A stretch of DNA of 18,512 nucleotides from the NCBI GenBank assembly GCA_027310735.1, contig DAIDAH010000021.1, positions 1-18,512 of the forward strand, read 5' to 3'. Within the stretch, counting starts at the first letter, position 1; the number at the start of each line of letters is the position of its first letter. The notes beneath the pieces were generated by a model. It saw only the letters and a list, made by a program, of their open reading frames with translations. It had not been told where the DNA came from and did not search any database. This stretch comes from Methylotenera sp. (lineage in GTDB: Bacteria > Pseudomonadota > Gammaproteobacteria > Burkholderiales > Methylophilaceae). Positions 7,374-14,926 of the stretch are shown here, piece by piece. A program made the translations under genes and the position numbers.

Positions 7374-7402
7374 AATATAGTATTTTTTTCTGCATTCTGC
7401 AA
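7374..7402 (-). promoter_or_regulatory. Probable promoter of the leuA leader transcript
   Basis: On the minus strand TTGCAG (7397-7402) and TATATT (7374-7379) are separated by exactly 17 bases. The expected start, near 7367, is about four bases before the ATG of the leucine-rich small ORF and about 310 bases before leuA. Confidence 0.6.
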
Positions 7403-7485
7403 GCATTTAAGTATCTGAATTTATTTAAAATGCTAATTTCTGACAATGCATTCAAGATATAAATTTCAGCTATCCGAACAAACAC

Positions 7486-8301
7486 TTAGTCCTTTGAAAG
7501 TTTTTTTTGATTAAGCCTATCTCGCACCCAAAACACATATCCTGACAAGGCATAAACAATCATGACAAAAAACAACACTTCTGGCGGACTATATGAAATC
7601 AACACAAATGCCAACATCACACCCAAAATAACAAAAAACGGTACGCTTTGCTTTAAGTTAATATCCTTGCCGCTATAGTAACGCAAGTCCGTCACCATTG
7701 ACGCCCCCGCAAAAACGGTAATTCCCCAAGCCATCCACTTCATCTGTAAAACACCAAAAAATACATCGCGCCCACTGACGCCATATTCATAAGATACCCA
7801 AACAAAGCCTGCCAACAATGCAGCAGCAGCTGGACTGGGCAATCCTTGGAAGTAACGCTTATCCTGAAACTCATCATCTAATTTTGTATTAAATCTAGCA
7901 AGCCTCAACGCAGCACAAGCACAATAAACAAAGGCCGCAATCCAACCCAGTTTACCCAAGGGCTTAAGCGCCCATACATAAAGGATCAGTGCCGGTGCAA
8001 CACCAAACGAAACCATATCTGACAGGCTGTCATACTCTGCCCCAAAAGCACTTTGGGTATTGGTCATGCGTGCAACACGACCATCCAAGCCATCCATCAC
8101 CATCGCAATGAAAATAGCTACTGCAGCAAGTTCAAAGCGCGCATTCATTGCCTGCACAATGGCGTAAAACCCTGCGAACAATGCTGCTGAAGTAAATAAA
8201 TTAGGCAGCAAATAAATGCCGCGCTCCTTTAAACCTCTATCTAACAATGGCTTTTTGTTCTGTATACGTGGGTTTTTTTCATCCATAATCGAAACATTCA
8301 A
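7486..8301 (-). CDS. pssA: CDP-diacylglycerol-serine O-phosphatidyltransferase
   Basis: PssA makes phosphatidylserine from CDP-diacylglycerol and L-serine at the inner membrane, the precursor of phosphatidylethanolamine. The 271-residue protein is polytopic. The CDP-alcohol phosphotransferase signature DGx2ARx8Gx3Dx3D is complete, from Asp73-Gly74 through Ala77-Arg78 and Gly87 to Asp91 and Asp95. This is the membrane-integral type rather than the E. coli phospholipase-D-like PssA. Two starts are possible, ATG at 8301 or 8286; neither has a good Shine-Dalgarno, and I kept the longer. pssA next to leuA is a common arrangement in betaproteobacteria, often behind ilv genes, but no ilv genes are present here and pssA is the first gene on this strand, divergent from tgt. 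Confidence 0.96.
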   Translation of the reverse strand: MNVSIMDEKNPRIQNKKPLLDRGLKERGIYLLPNLFTSAALFAGFYAIVQAMNARFELAAVAIFIAMVMDGLDGRVARMTNTQSAFGAEYDSLSDMVSFGVAPALILYVWALKPLGKLGWIAAFVYCACAALRLARFNTKLDDEFQDKRYFQGLPSPAAAALLAGFVWVSYEYGVSGRDVFFGVLQMKWMAWGITVFAGASMVTDLRYYSGKDINLKQSVPFFVILGVMLAFVLISYSPPEVLFFVMIVYALSGYVFWVRDRLNQKKLSKD

Positions 8302-8542
8302 TAAATATACTTGCGCTTAGTATATCAAAGCTAATACTTTTGAGTTCATCTCGTTAATTTCCACGCGTCATTCCAAATTTAATTATTATTTAAAGTGAAC
8401 TAATAATTAATCTTGATGTTAAACAATTCATCATTTTTAATATGCCTCGCTTACTAAAATAAAAAAATTAATCAATATGTTAATATCGCGCCCTAGAAAA
8501 TAGTAACCACACATAAAATTTACGCGACAACATTATATCTAA
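8302..8542. other. AT-rich divergent intergenic region, pssA/tgt
   Basis: No small ORF of note is visible. A 10-bp inverted repeat (TTAATTATTA at 8379-8388 and TAATAATTAA at 8401-8410, loop of 12) lies near the middle; its AT-rich make-up makes chance likely. A possible tgt promoter is TTGATG (8413-8418), 17 bases, TTTAAT (8436-8441) on the plus strand. I could not settle the pssA promoter; TATACT and TATATT boxes facing left lie near 8300-8325 without good -35 partners. Confidence 0.4.
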
Positions 8543-9661
8543 ATGAAATTTACACTACATAAACAAGATGGTCTTGCCAGACGCGGCACCATAACGCTTG
8601 CTCACGGCGAGGTGCAAACACCCGCCTTTATGCCAGTTGGCACTTATGGTACGGTCAAAGCCATGTCACCGCTGGAATTAAAAGAAATCGGTGCACATAT
8701 TGTATTAGGTAATACTTTTCATCTATGGTTACGACCCGGACTTGATGTGATTGCGGCTCATGGTGGCTTGCATAAGTTCATGGGCTGGGACGGTCCAATA
8801 TTGACGGACTCTGGTGGATTCCAAGTCTGGAGCCTAGGTGCCTTACGGAAAATTAGCGAAGAAGGCGTCAAATTTCGCTCCCCGATTAATGGTGACAGCT
8901 GCTTTTTAACTCCAGAAGAATCCATGCGCATTCAGAAAGTGCTGAATTCTGACATTGTTATGATTTTTGATGAATGCACACCTTACCCAGCCAGTATTAA
9001 AGAAGCAAATGACTCCATGCAACTTTCATTGCGATGGGCGAAACGCAGCAAAGATGCTCATCAAGGAAATCCAAATGCATTATTCGGTATTATTCAAGGC
9101 GGTATGCATGAAGAGCTACGCGACATTTCACTAAACGGCTTAACCGAGATTGATTTTGACGGTTATGCAATTGGCGGCCTATCTGTGGGCGAACCTAAAG
9201 AAGACATGCTACGTATCCTTGCTCACACTGCACCGAAAATGCCACAAAACAAACCACGCTACTTGATGGGCGTAGGCACTCCAGAAGATTTGGTTGCTGC
9301 CGTCAGCCAAGGCATAGACATGTTTGACTGCGTGATGCCAACCCGTAATGCTCGCAATGGCTGGTTATTTACCCAACATGGCGACATTAAAATTAAAAAC
9401 GCCAGCTATAAAAATGATGTAGCACCTCTGGATGCTGATTGTAGCTGTTATACATGCCGCAACTTTAGTCGAGCCTACCTGCATCATTTACATAAAATCG
9501 GAGAGATTTTAGGTGCACGCTTAAACACCATCCACAACTTACATTATTACCAAGTACTGTTGGCTGGCATGCGTGCAGCCATCGAAGCCAATCAATTTGA
9601 AGCTTTCAAGCTAGAGTTTTCCGAAAAACGCAGAAGTTTTTCGCAAATCACTCTTGACTAG
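8543..9661 (+). CDS. tgt: tRNA-guanine(34) transglycosylase
   Basis: Tgt swaps guanine 34 for the queuosine precursor preQ1 in tRNAs with GUN anticodons (Asp, Asn, His, Tyr). The 372-residue length is normal. LTDSGGFQVWSL carries the catalytic Asp89. FDCVMPTRNARNG (261-273) carries Asp262, aligning with the nucleophile (Asp264 in E. coli), and the TRNAR substrate motif. Zinc ligands are Cys300, Cys302, Cys305 and His331 in the CSCYTC...TIHN arrangement. Nothing is missing. The ATG start matches the family N-terminus, although there is no clear Shine-Dalgarno. It leads a tgt-yajC-secD-secF cluster widely conserved in proteobacteria, with yajC 72 bases downstream. Confidence 0.98.
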   Translation: MKFTLHKQDGLARRGTITLAHGEVQTPAFMPVGTYGTVKAMSPLELKEIGAHIVLGNTFHLWLRPGLDVIAAHGGLHKFMGWDGPILTDSGGFQVWSLGALRKISEEGVKFRSPINGDSCFLTPEESMRIQKVLNSDIVMIFDECTPYPASIKEANDSMQLSLRWAKRSKDAHQGNPNALFGIIQGGMHEELRDISLNGLTEIDFDGYAIGGLSVGEPKEDMLRILAHTAPKMPQNKPRYLMGVGTPEDLVAAVSQGIDMFDCVMPTRNARNGWLFTQHGDIKIKNASYKNDVAPLDADCSCYTCRNFSRAYLHHLHKIGEILGARLNTIHNLHYYQVLLAGMRAAIEANQFEAFKLEFSEKRRSFSQITLD

Positions 9662-9677
9662 CATTCAAGTCAGTATG

Positions 9678-9686
9678 TGCTAAAAT
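9678..9686 (+). promoter_or_regulatory. Extended -10 promoter before yajC
   Basis: TGCTAAAAT fits the extended -10 pattern TGnTATAAT and needs little -35 help; the nearest -35-like TTGACT (9654-9659) is too far away (21 bases). Transcription would begin near 9693, giving yajC-secD-secF a start separate from tgt. Confidence 0.45.
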
Positions 9687-9733
9687 CCGAAGCTATTTTT
9701 CGCCTTCCAAGTTAATTTTTAAGGAAACTCACC

Positions 9734-10051
9734 GTGTTTATTTCAAATGCTTACGCAGCAACAGCTCCCATCTCTAACGATATAATGAGCTTCGCTCCTC
9801 TGGTCGTAATTTTTGTATTGTTTTTCTTCATGATTATTCGCCCTCAAATGAAACAAGCTAAAGAACAACGCAATATGGTTGCCGCCTTACAAAAAGGTGA
9901 TGAAGTTGTAACTAGTGGCGGTATGGTAGGAAAAGTTACCAAAGTAACCGAGGCATTTGTGACGTTAGAAGTTGCAGCTAACACTGAAATCATAGTACAA
10001 AAACAAGCCATTCAAAGCGCACTCCCAAAAGGTACGATCAAAAGTATCTAA
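9734..10051 (+). CDS. yajC: Sec translocon accessory protein YajC
   Basis: YajC is a small single-span inner-membrane protein that co-purifies with SecD and SecF in the holo-translocon. The 105-residue product has one hydrophobic helix (about 18-38) followed by the signature IIRPQMKQAKEQRNMV and a cytoplasmic domain with KGDEVVTSGGMVGKV. The start is GTG; AAGGA at 9721-9725 lies eight bases upstream, supporting this start. The gene comes 52 bases before secD, in the conserved tgt-yajC-secDF order. Confidence 0.97.
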   Translation: MFISNAYAATAPISNDIMSFAPLVVIFVLFFFMIIRPQMKQAKEQRNMVAALQKGDEVVTSGGMVGKVTKVTEAFVTLEVAANTEIIVQKQAIQSALPKGTIKSI

Positions 10052-10103
10052 CTACGTACGCTGATTTATCAAACCATATATCGTTTTTGACTAGAGCCTG
10101 ACT

Positions 10104-11948
10104 ATGAACCGCTATCCAATGTGGAAAAACATCTTCGTTGCCATCATGATTTTGATTGGGTTGATTTATACCATTCCAAATTTTTATGGTGAATCTCCAG
10201 CAGTACAAGTAACTCCTGCGAAGAGCAGCACTAAACTTGATCCAGCCTTACTTGGTCAAGTTGAGGCAATTTTCAAGAAAGAAAATATTCAATACGATGG
10301 CATTTACCTCGATGCACGTGGCGTAAAGGCTAGACTAGCCAACACTGATACACAGATCAGAGCAAAAGATGTTTTACAAGCCGCACTAGGTAATGATTAT
10401 ACGGTTGCGCTTAATTTACTTTCTCGCTCACCGAATTGGTTACGTAGCATGGGCGCAAAACCTATGTATTTAGGCTTAGACTTACGTGGCGGGGTACATT
10501 TTTTACTACAAGTAGATATGAAAGCCGCATTAGATAAAGCAGCAGAACGTTTTGTTGGCGACTTTAGAATCGCATTGCGTAAAGAGCACATTTCATACAC
10601 GGGTGTCACACGTGAAGGACAAACTGTACAGATTCGCTTCGCTGATGCAACTGATCTTGACAAAGCAAGATCAGTTATCAGCAAAGAATATCCAGACTTG
10701 ATGCTAAAAGAGACAACCAGCGGCGAAGACAAATTACTACTGGCTTCACTAAGTGTAGTTGAGCAAAAACGCATTCAAGACTTTGCGCTAAAACAAAACA
10801 TTCAGACCCTACACAACCGTATCAATGAGTTAGGTGTAGCTGAGCCAATTATCCAACAGCAAGGCACCGACCGAGTCGTTGTACAGTTACCTGGTGTTCA
10901 GGATACGGCCAAAGCCAAAGAAATTCTAGGCCGAACTGCCACCTTGGAAATTCGATTAGTCGATGAGGAAAAATCAGACTTAGCTACCCTTGAAAAAGCG
11001 GACAAAGGACAAGCTCCACTTGGAGACGAAGTCTATAAAACTAGAGATGGTCGTGCCATTTTAGTGAAAAAGAATGTAGTGCTCACTGGAGACTATATTA
11101 CTGATGCTGGTCCTGGCGTAAACAGTCAATCAGGCCAGTCCGTCGTGAACGTAACGCTTGATGCACGTGGCGCACGTGTATTCCAGCAGGTGACGCGTGA
11201 AAATGTAGGTAAACGCATGGCGATATTGCTGATTGAAAAAGGCAATACTGAAGTGATTACTGCACCGGTCATCAACGAGGAAATCGGCGGTGGTAGAGTG
11301 CAAATCTCAGGCATGGCAAACACTCAGGAAGCGACAGACATTTCACTATTATTACGTGCTGGCGCTTTAGCTGCACCAATGGAGATTGTTGAAGAGCGCA
11401 CTGTTGGTCCAAGCATGGGTCAAGACAATATCAACCGTGGCATTCATTCAACACTATGGGGCTTTGCCGCGATTGCGGTCATGATGATGATTTACTACAT
11501 GGCATTTGGTGTAGTATCCGTCGCCGCACTAGCGATAAACCTACTACTACTGGTAGCCATTTTGTCAATGTTACAGGCAACGCTCACACTGCCAGGTTTA
11601 GCTGCGATCGCACTAGCGCTAGGGATGGCCATTGATGCCAACGTATTAATTAATGAGCGTGTACGCGAAGAGCTACGCAATGGAAATACGCCTCAAGCGA
11701 GTATTCATGCTGGTTATGACCGTGCGTTCGATACCATCTTAGACTCTAACGTCACCACGCTAATTGCAGGCCTAGCTTTATTCATGTTTGGTACTGGTCC
11801 TATTAAAGGCTTTGCCGTAGTGCACGTATTAGGCATTTTAACTTCGATGTTTAGCGCAGTTCTCGTGTCACGTGCATTTGTAAACTTGATTTACGGTTAC
11901 CGCCGTAAGATCAGCAAACTTTCAATTGGCCAAATTTTCAAAGCCTAA
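10104..11948 (+). CDS. secD: Protein translocase subunit SecD
   Basis: SecD, with SecF, uses the proton gradient to help pull exported proteins across the membrane in the late step of Sec transport. The 614-residue protein has an N-terminal membrane helix (about 8-24), the LGLDLRGGVHF signature (123-133), a large periplasmic region and five C-terminal helices (about 445-600). The conserved TM4 block LALGMAIDANVLINERVRE contains Asp511, aligning with the proton-coupling aspartate of the family. RAGALAAPM before the membrane domain is also a family mark. Length and motifs are typical, with no fusion to SecF. secF follows after 36 bases, so the two are almost certainly co-transcribed. The ATG has only a weak Shine-Dalgarno (AGAG). 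Confidence 0.98.
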   Translation: MNRYPMWKNIFVAIMILIGLIYTIPNFYGESPAVQVTPAKSSTKLDPALLGQVEAIFKKENIQYDGIYLDARGVKARLANTDTQIRAKDVLQAALGNDYTVALNLLSRSPNWLRSMGAKPMYLGLDLRGGVHFLLQVDMKAALDKAAERFVGDFRIALRKEHISYTGVTREGQTVQIRFADATDLDKARSVISKEYPDLMLKETTSGEDKLLLASLSVVEQKRIQDFALKQNIQTLHNRINELGVAEPIIQQQGTDRVVVQLPGVQDTAKAKEILGRTATLEIRLVDEEKSDLATLEKADKGQAPLGDEVYKTRDGRAILVKKNVVLTGDYITDAGPGVNSQSGQSVVNVTLDARGARVFQQVTRENVGKRMAILLIEKGNTEVITAPVINEEIGGGRVQISGMANTQEATDISLLLRAGALAAPMEIVEERTVGPSMGQDNINRGIHSTLWGFAAIAVMMMIYYMAFGVVSVAALAINLLLLVAILSMLQATLTLPGLAAIALALGMAIDANVLINERVREELRNGNTPQASIHAGYDRAFDTILDSNVTTLIAGLALFMFGTGPIKGFAVVHVLGILTSMFSAVLVSRAFVNLIYGYRRKISKLSIGQIFKA

Positions 11949-11984
11949 CTAAACAATTTAGAAGACTATTTTTGAGTAGACATT

Positions 11985-12956
11985 ATGGAATTATTTAGAA
12001 TAAAGAAAGACATCCCCTTCATGAGCTATGGTCGATTAACGACCACCATCTCATTGATTACATTCATACTAGCCGTAATCTTCTTATCAACGCGCGGACT
12101 GAATTTTGGTGTAGATTTCACCGGCGGAACCGTCATGGAAGTCAACTATCCTCAAGCTGCGAATCTTGAAAAAGTACGCAAAGCAGTGGATAGCATCGGT
12201 CTAAAAGAGGCGACTGTACAAAACTTCGGCTCCAGTCACGATGTATTGATACGCCTGCCAGTAAAACCAGGCCTATCAGTTTCACAACTATCTGAACAAG
12301 TTAAAACCGCACTTATTGCTTCAGATGCAACTGTTGAAGTCCGTCGTGTAGAATCAGTTGGCGCACAAGTAGGTGATGAGCTTTATGCAAATGGCAGTTT
12401 AGCGCTATTTTTTGTGTGTATAGGCATTGTGTTATACCTATGGCTACGCTTTGAATGGCGCTTCGCAGTTGCAGCTATTATTGCCAATATGCATGACGTG
12501 GTCATTATTTTAGGTTTTTTCGCATTCTTTCAATGGGAATTCAACCTCACAGTACTCGCTGCAATTTTGGCAGTATTAGGCTACTCTGTGAACGAATCAG
12601 TCGTGGTATTTGACCGAGTGCGCGAGAACTTCAGAAAAATGCGTAAAGCTACAGTAGTACATGTGATTGATAACGCCATTACCCGCACAATGTCCCGCAC
12701 AGTCATTACGCATATGATGACGCAAACCATGGTCGGATCAATGCTGCTATTTGGCGGTGAAGTTTTACATAACTTTGCACTTGCACTTACAATCGGCATT
12801 CTTTTCGGCATTTACTCTTCTGTATTGGTTGCCTGCCCAATCGCAATGTGGCTTGGGGTAAGTCGTGCGAATTTAATCGGTGATACCGAGAAAAAAGAAT
12901 CTAAAAAAGATGGGACTGTAATTGCCGAACCACACCCTTCCGAATTTACATCTTAA
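11985..12956 (+). CDS. secF: Protein translocase subunit SecF
   Basis: SecF is the partner of SecD in the proton-driven SecDF complex. The 323-residue protein has an N-terminal helix (about 19-36), the signature LNFGVDFTGGTVMEV (39-53), a periplasmic domain and five C-terminal helices. TM4 has LGYSVNESVVVFDRVREN (198-215), with Asp210-Arg211 at the conserved FDR position involved in proton coupling. The NES triplet stands where gamma-proteobacterial proteins usually have NDT; from memory, NES is usual in betaproteobacteria, so I read it as a lineage mark. A charged tail rich in lysine (about 303-310) follows the last helix. It is the last gene of the Sec cluster, since the next gene appears to have its own promoter. 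Confidence 0.98.
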   Translation: MELFRIKKDIPFMSYGRLTTTISLITFILAVIFLSTRGLNFGVDFTGGTVMEVNYPQAANLEKVRKAVDSIGLKEATVQNFGSSHDVLIRLPVKPGLSVSQLSEQVKTALIASDATVEVRRVESVGAQVGDELYANGSLALFFVCIGIVLYLWLRFEWRFAVAAIIANMHDVVIILGFFAFFQWEFNLTVLAAILAVLGYSVNESVVVFDRVRENFRKMRKATVVHVIDNAITRTMSRTVITHMMTQTMVGSMLLFGGEVLHNFALALTIGILFGIYSSVLVACPIAMWLGVSRANLIGDTEKKESKKDGTVIAEPHPSEFTS

Positions 12957-13023
12957 ACACACTGTAGACTCCATAAAATCTAAATTTATACGTGTAATCA
13001 TCAGGTGTGCCAATAAAGCGCAC

Positions 13024-13051
13024 TTGATTGTTACTACCACTCACGTATACA
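13024..13051 (+). promoter_or_regulatory. Probable promoter of the CNNM/CorB-family gene
   Basis: TTGATT (13024-13029), a 16-base spacer and TATACA (13046-13051) form a reasonable sigma70-type promoter. The expected start near 13058 lies downstream of the possible TTG codon at 13028 and about 26 bases before the TTG at 13085. Confidence 0.5.
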
Positions 13052-13084
13052 CTCTTAACACCTCCAACTCTCCAGCACAACGCA

Positions 13085-14356
13085 TTGGATAATATCCCCA
13101 TCTCTTGGCAACTAGGCGCACTTACACTGCTGTTGCTCTTCTCTGCATTCTTTTCTATTGCAGAAACCAGCCTTATGTCACTCAACCGTTATCGGATGAA
13201 GCATCAAGCTAAACAAGGCCACCGCGGCGCACGGCTTGCCAGCATACTGCTCGCAAGAACAGATAAATTACTTGGCGTAATTTTACTGGGCAATACACTC
13301 TGCATCTCTGCATCATCTACGTTAGTTGCCGTAATTAGCGTGCGTTTATTTGGCGAAGGTGAATTTGTATTGATGCTTGGCACGCTCAGTATCACATTCG
13401 CCATTTTAGTATTCAGCGAAATCTCACCCAAAGTAATTGCCGCAGCCTATCCAGAGAAAATAGGTTTCGCCTGTAGCTACCTCTTGTATCCAATGTTATG
13501 GTTATTTAACCCCGTTGTCTCTTTCGTAAATCTATTCGTTAAGGCCTTTGTGCGCTTATTGGGCATCAAAGTTAATTTTGAAGAAAATTTGCATGCGGTC
13601 ACGACAGAAGAGCTTCGAAGTATCGTAAGCGAGGCTGGACATTACATGCCTCAAAAAAAGCGGACTATTCTGCTTAATTTGCTGGACTTAGGAAAAATTA
13701 CCGTTGATGACGTAATGACTGCGCATACCATGGTAGAAACCGTAGACTTCGATGCGCCGCTTGAAGATATTCTGCAGCACTTATCCAGCAGCCAGCACAC
13801 ACGCCTACCCGTGCGACAAGGCGAGCATGAAGAGATCATCGGCATTTTACACGTACGTAAAGTTATCAACCAATTACGCTCTCATCGTTACGGTATCGAT
13901 TTAGATAAAGACGCTTTACGTGAAGTGATTGCCGAACCGTACTTTATTCCGTCTGGCACTCCGTTATATACGCAAATACAACAGTTTCAAGAAAAACAGC
14001 AGCGCATCGCTTTGGTAGTAGATGAATATGGTGAATTTAAAGGCTTAGTCACCTTGGAAGATATTCTTGAAGAAGTTATTGGAGACTTTACTACGCAGTC
14101 ACCTTTACGTATTGGTAGCTACCACAAAGAAACCGATGGTAGTTGGCTAGTCGATGGCAGTAGTACATTACGTGACCTGAATAAGAAATTAAACCTTAAT
14201 TTACCCCTCAATGGTCCGCGCACTCTAAACGGCTTGGTGCTAGAACATTTCGAAGATATCCCAGAACCTAACACTAGCTTTAAAATTGGCACACACACAC
14301 TGGAAATTGTGCAGACTCAAGACCGCATCGTCAAAAGCGTTAAAATATTCCCCTAA
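13085..14356 (+). CDS. CNNM/CorB (HlyC/CorC) family membrane protein with CBS pair
   Basis: This is an inner-membrane protein of the family of E. coli YfjD/CorB, linked to Mg2+/Co2+ transport; many databases call it hemolysin-like. The order is a DUF21/CNNM membrane domain (about 1-170) with AETSLMSLNRYR and FSEISPKVIAAAYPEK, then two CBS motifs (first at VDDVMTAHTMVETV, second ending EYGEFKGLVTLEDILEEVIGD), then a C-terminal CorC_HlyC domain. An upstream TTG (13028) would add 19 residues, but a promoter lies across that region, and starting at TTG 13085 gives MDNIPISW, close to family N-termini; this makes 423 residues. There is no Shine-Dalgarno before either start. The substrate is inferred from the family only. 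Confidence 0.9.
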   Translation: MDNIPISWQLGALTLLLLFSAFFSIAETSLMSLNRYRMKHQAKQGHRGARLASILLARTDKLLGVILLGNTLCISASSTLVAVISVRLFGEGEFVLMLGTLSITFAILVFSEISPKVIAAAYPEKIGFACSYLLYPMLWLFNPVVSFVNLFVKAFVRLLGIKVNFEENLHAVTTEELRSIVSEAGHYMPQKKRTILLNLLDLGKITVDDVMTAHTMVETVDFDAPLEDILQHLSSSQHTRLPVRQGEHEEIIGILHVRKVINQLRSHRYGIDLDKDALREVIAEPYFIPSGTPLYTQIQQFQEKQQRIALVVDEYGEFKGLVTLEDILEEVIGDFTTQSPLRIGSYHKETDGSWLVDGSSTLRDLNKKLNLNLPLNGPRTLNGLVLEHFEDIPEPNTSFKIGTHTLEIVQTQDRIVKSVKIFP

Positions 14357-14374
14357 CTTCAATATATACACTGC

Positions 14375-14527
14375 TCAATTAACACTGGTCTCGCCGCGCA
14401 CCAGCACTACCCCATCCCAGTCTTTGGGTGAAATTAACTTAGAAACTGAATAAGCGGCAAAAATCAGTTCAAATTGAGGCTTGATTTTTTTAACAATTGG
14501 CCCAAAATAGTCTTCAATATGACGCAT
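14375..14527 (-). CDS. Candidate 50-aa small ORF, antisense overlap with clpS start
   Basis: An ATG-to-TGA frame of 50 codons fills almost the whole gap between the CNNM gene and clpS on the opposite strand. Its first three codons overlap the first three of clpS, and it stops 18 bases after the CNNM stop. The predicted product begins MRHIEDYFGPIVKKIKPQ and ends DWDGVVLVRGETSVN. Its composition is protein-like, with about a third of codons starting with G, and a GAGG lies 3 bases before the ATG, closer than ideal. I do not recognise a family and see no clear promoter. A random frame of this size is possible in 160 bases, so this is a candidate only. It could also be the remnant of a longer gene. 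Confidence 0.3.
   Translation of the reverse strand: MRHIEDYFGPIVKKIKPQFELIFAAYSVSKLISPKDWDGVVLVRGETSVN
14480..14508 (+). promoter_or_regulatory. clpS promoter, sigma32-like or sigma70-like
   Basis: CTTGAT (14480-14485), 14 bases and GCCCAAAAT (14500-14508) resemble the heat-shock consensus CTTGAA-N14-CCCCATnT. The same bases can be read as sigma70-type TTGATT, 16 bases, CAAAAT. Either way transcription would begin only a few bases before the clpS ATG, which has no Shine-Dalgarno. Confidence 0.4.
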
Positions 14528-14830
14528 ATTCCTCGTGATAGTAACACTGCACTCAAGCCTGAAATTGCAAAGCCTAAGTTGCCGCCCATGTTTAAGGTTT
14601 TACTGTTAAACGACGATTACACGCCTATGGAGTTCGTTGTTGAAACAATAGAACGTTTTTTTAACAAAAGTCGTGAACAAGCAACACAAATTATGCTCAA
14701 AGTGCATACTGAGGGTAAAGCCGTTTGCGGGGTATATTCACTCGACATAGCTGAGACGAAAATGAATCAAGTGATTACTTACGCTAGAAAAATGCAACAT
14801 CCCTTACAGTGCATATTAGAACCAGCATAG
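14519..14830 (+). CDS. clpS: ATP-dependent Clp protease adaptor ClpS
   Basis: ClpS binds the ClpA N-domain and passes it substrates bearing N-end-rule degrons. The core is typical: MFKVLLLNDDYTPMEFVVE, then the HTEGKAVCGVYS block and a C-terminal YARKMQHPLQCILEP. The NDD motif and the nearby residues that line the degron pocket are present, after a flexible N-terminal arm of about 24 residues. I chose the ATG at 14519 (103 residues, the usual family length) over a TTG at 14474, which would add 15 residues unlike the family and overlap the promoter. clpA follows 96 bases after the stop on the same strand, the standard clpS-clpA arrangement. Confidence 0.96.
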   Translation: MTHIPRDSNTALKPEIAKPKLPPMFKVLLLNDDYTPMEFVVETIERFFNKSREQATQIMLKVHTEGKAVCGVYSLDIAETKMNQVITYARKMQHPLQCILEPA

Positions 14831-14914
14831 CGCAAGCAAGAGTTAAAGTACCTACCTTTTAAAGTAGGCGTACATTAAAAACATTAGCCTAAGGGCTTAT
14901 GTAAACTGAAAGTC
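14831..14914 (+). other. clpS-clpA spacer with small hairpin
   Basis: CCTAC (14851-14855) and GTAGG (14864-14868) form a short stem around CTTTTAAA, with no T-run after it. It may be a processing or stability element separating clpS from clpA on the shared message; nothing more can be said. Confidence 0.3.
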
Positions 14915-14920
14915 AAGGTG
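14915..14920 (+). promoter_or_regulatory. Shine-Dalgarno of clpA, start-deciding
   Basis: AAGGTG ends six bases before the ATG at 14927, an ideal spacing. The GTG inside this same element (14918) would otherwise be taken as the start of a frame three codons longer. Confidence 0.75.
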
Positions 14921-14926
14921 TCTAAA

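Noticed and set aside
9654..9686. Full -35/-10 promoter for yajC using TTGACT at 9654-9659
   Set aside because: The spacing of 21 bases is too long; only the extended -10 reading was kept.
10397..10774. 125-codon minus-strand frame inside secD
   Set aside because: It is a shadow of the strongly conserved SecD periplasmic region; the composition is Ser/Lys-rich with no domain.
12946..13185. 79-codon minus-strand frame covering the secF-CNNM gap
   Set aside because: Most of it overlaps the start of the CNNM gene and a few bases of secF, and it has no visible ribosome site or family resemblance; the promoter in the gap explains the spacer better.
14474..14518. N-terminal extension of clpS from TTG 14474
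   Set aside because: The extension overlaps the promoter boxes, is unlike ClpS N-termini and would exceed the usual length; ATG 14519 fits.
14918..14926. clpA start at GTG 14918
   Set aside because: This GTG lies inside the Shine-Dalgarno element that serves ATG 14927.
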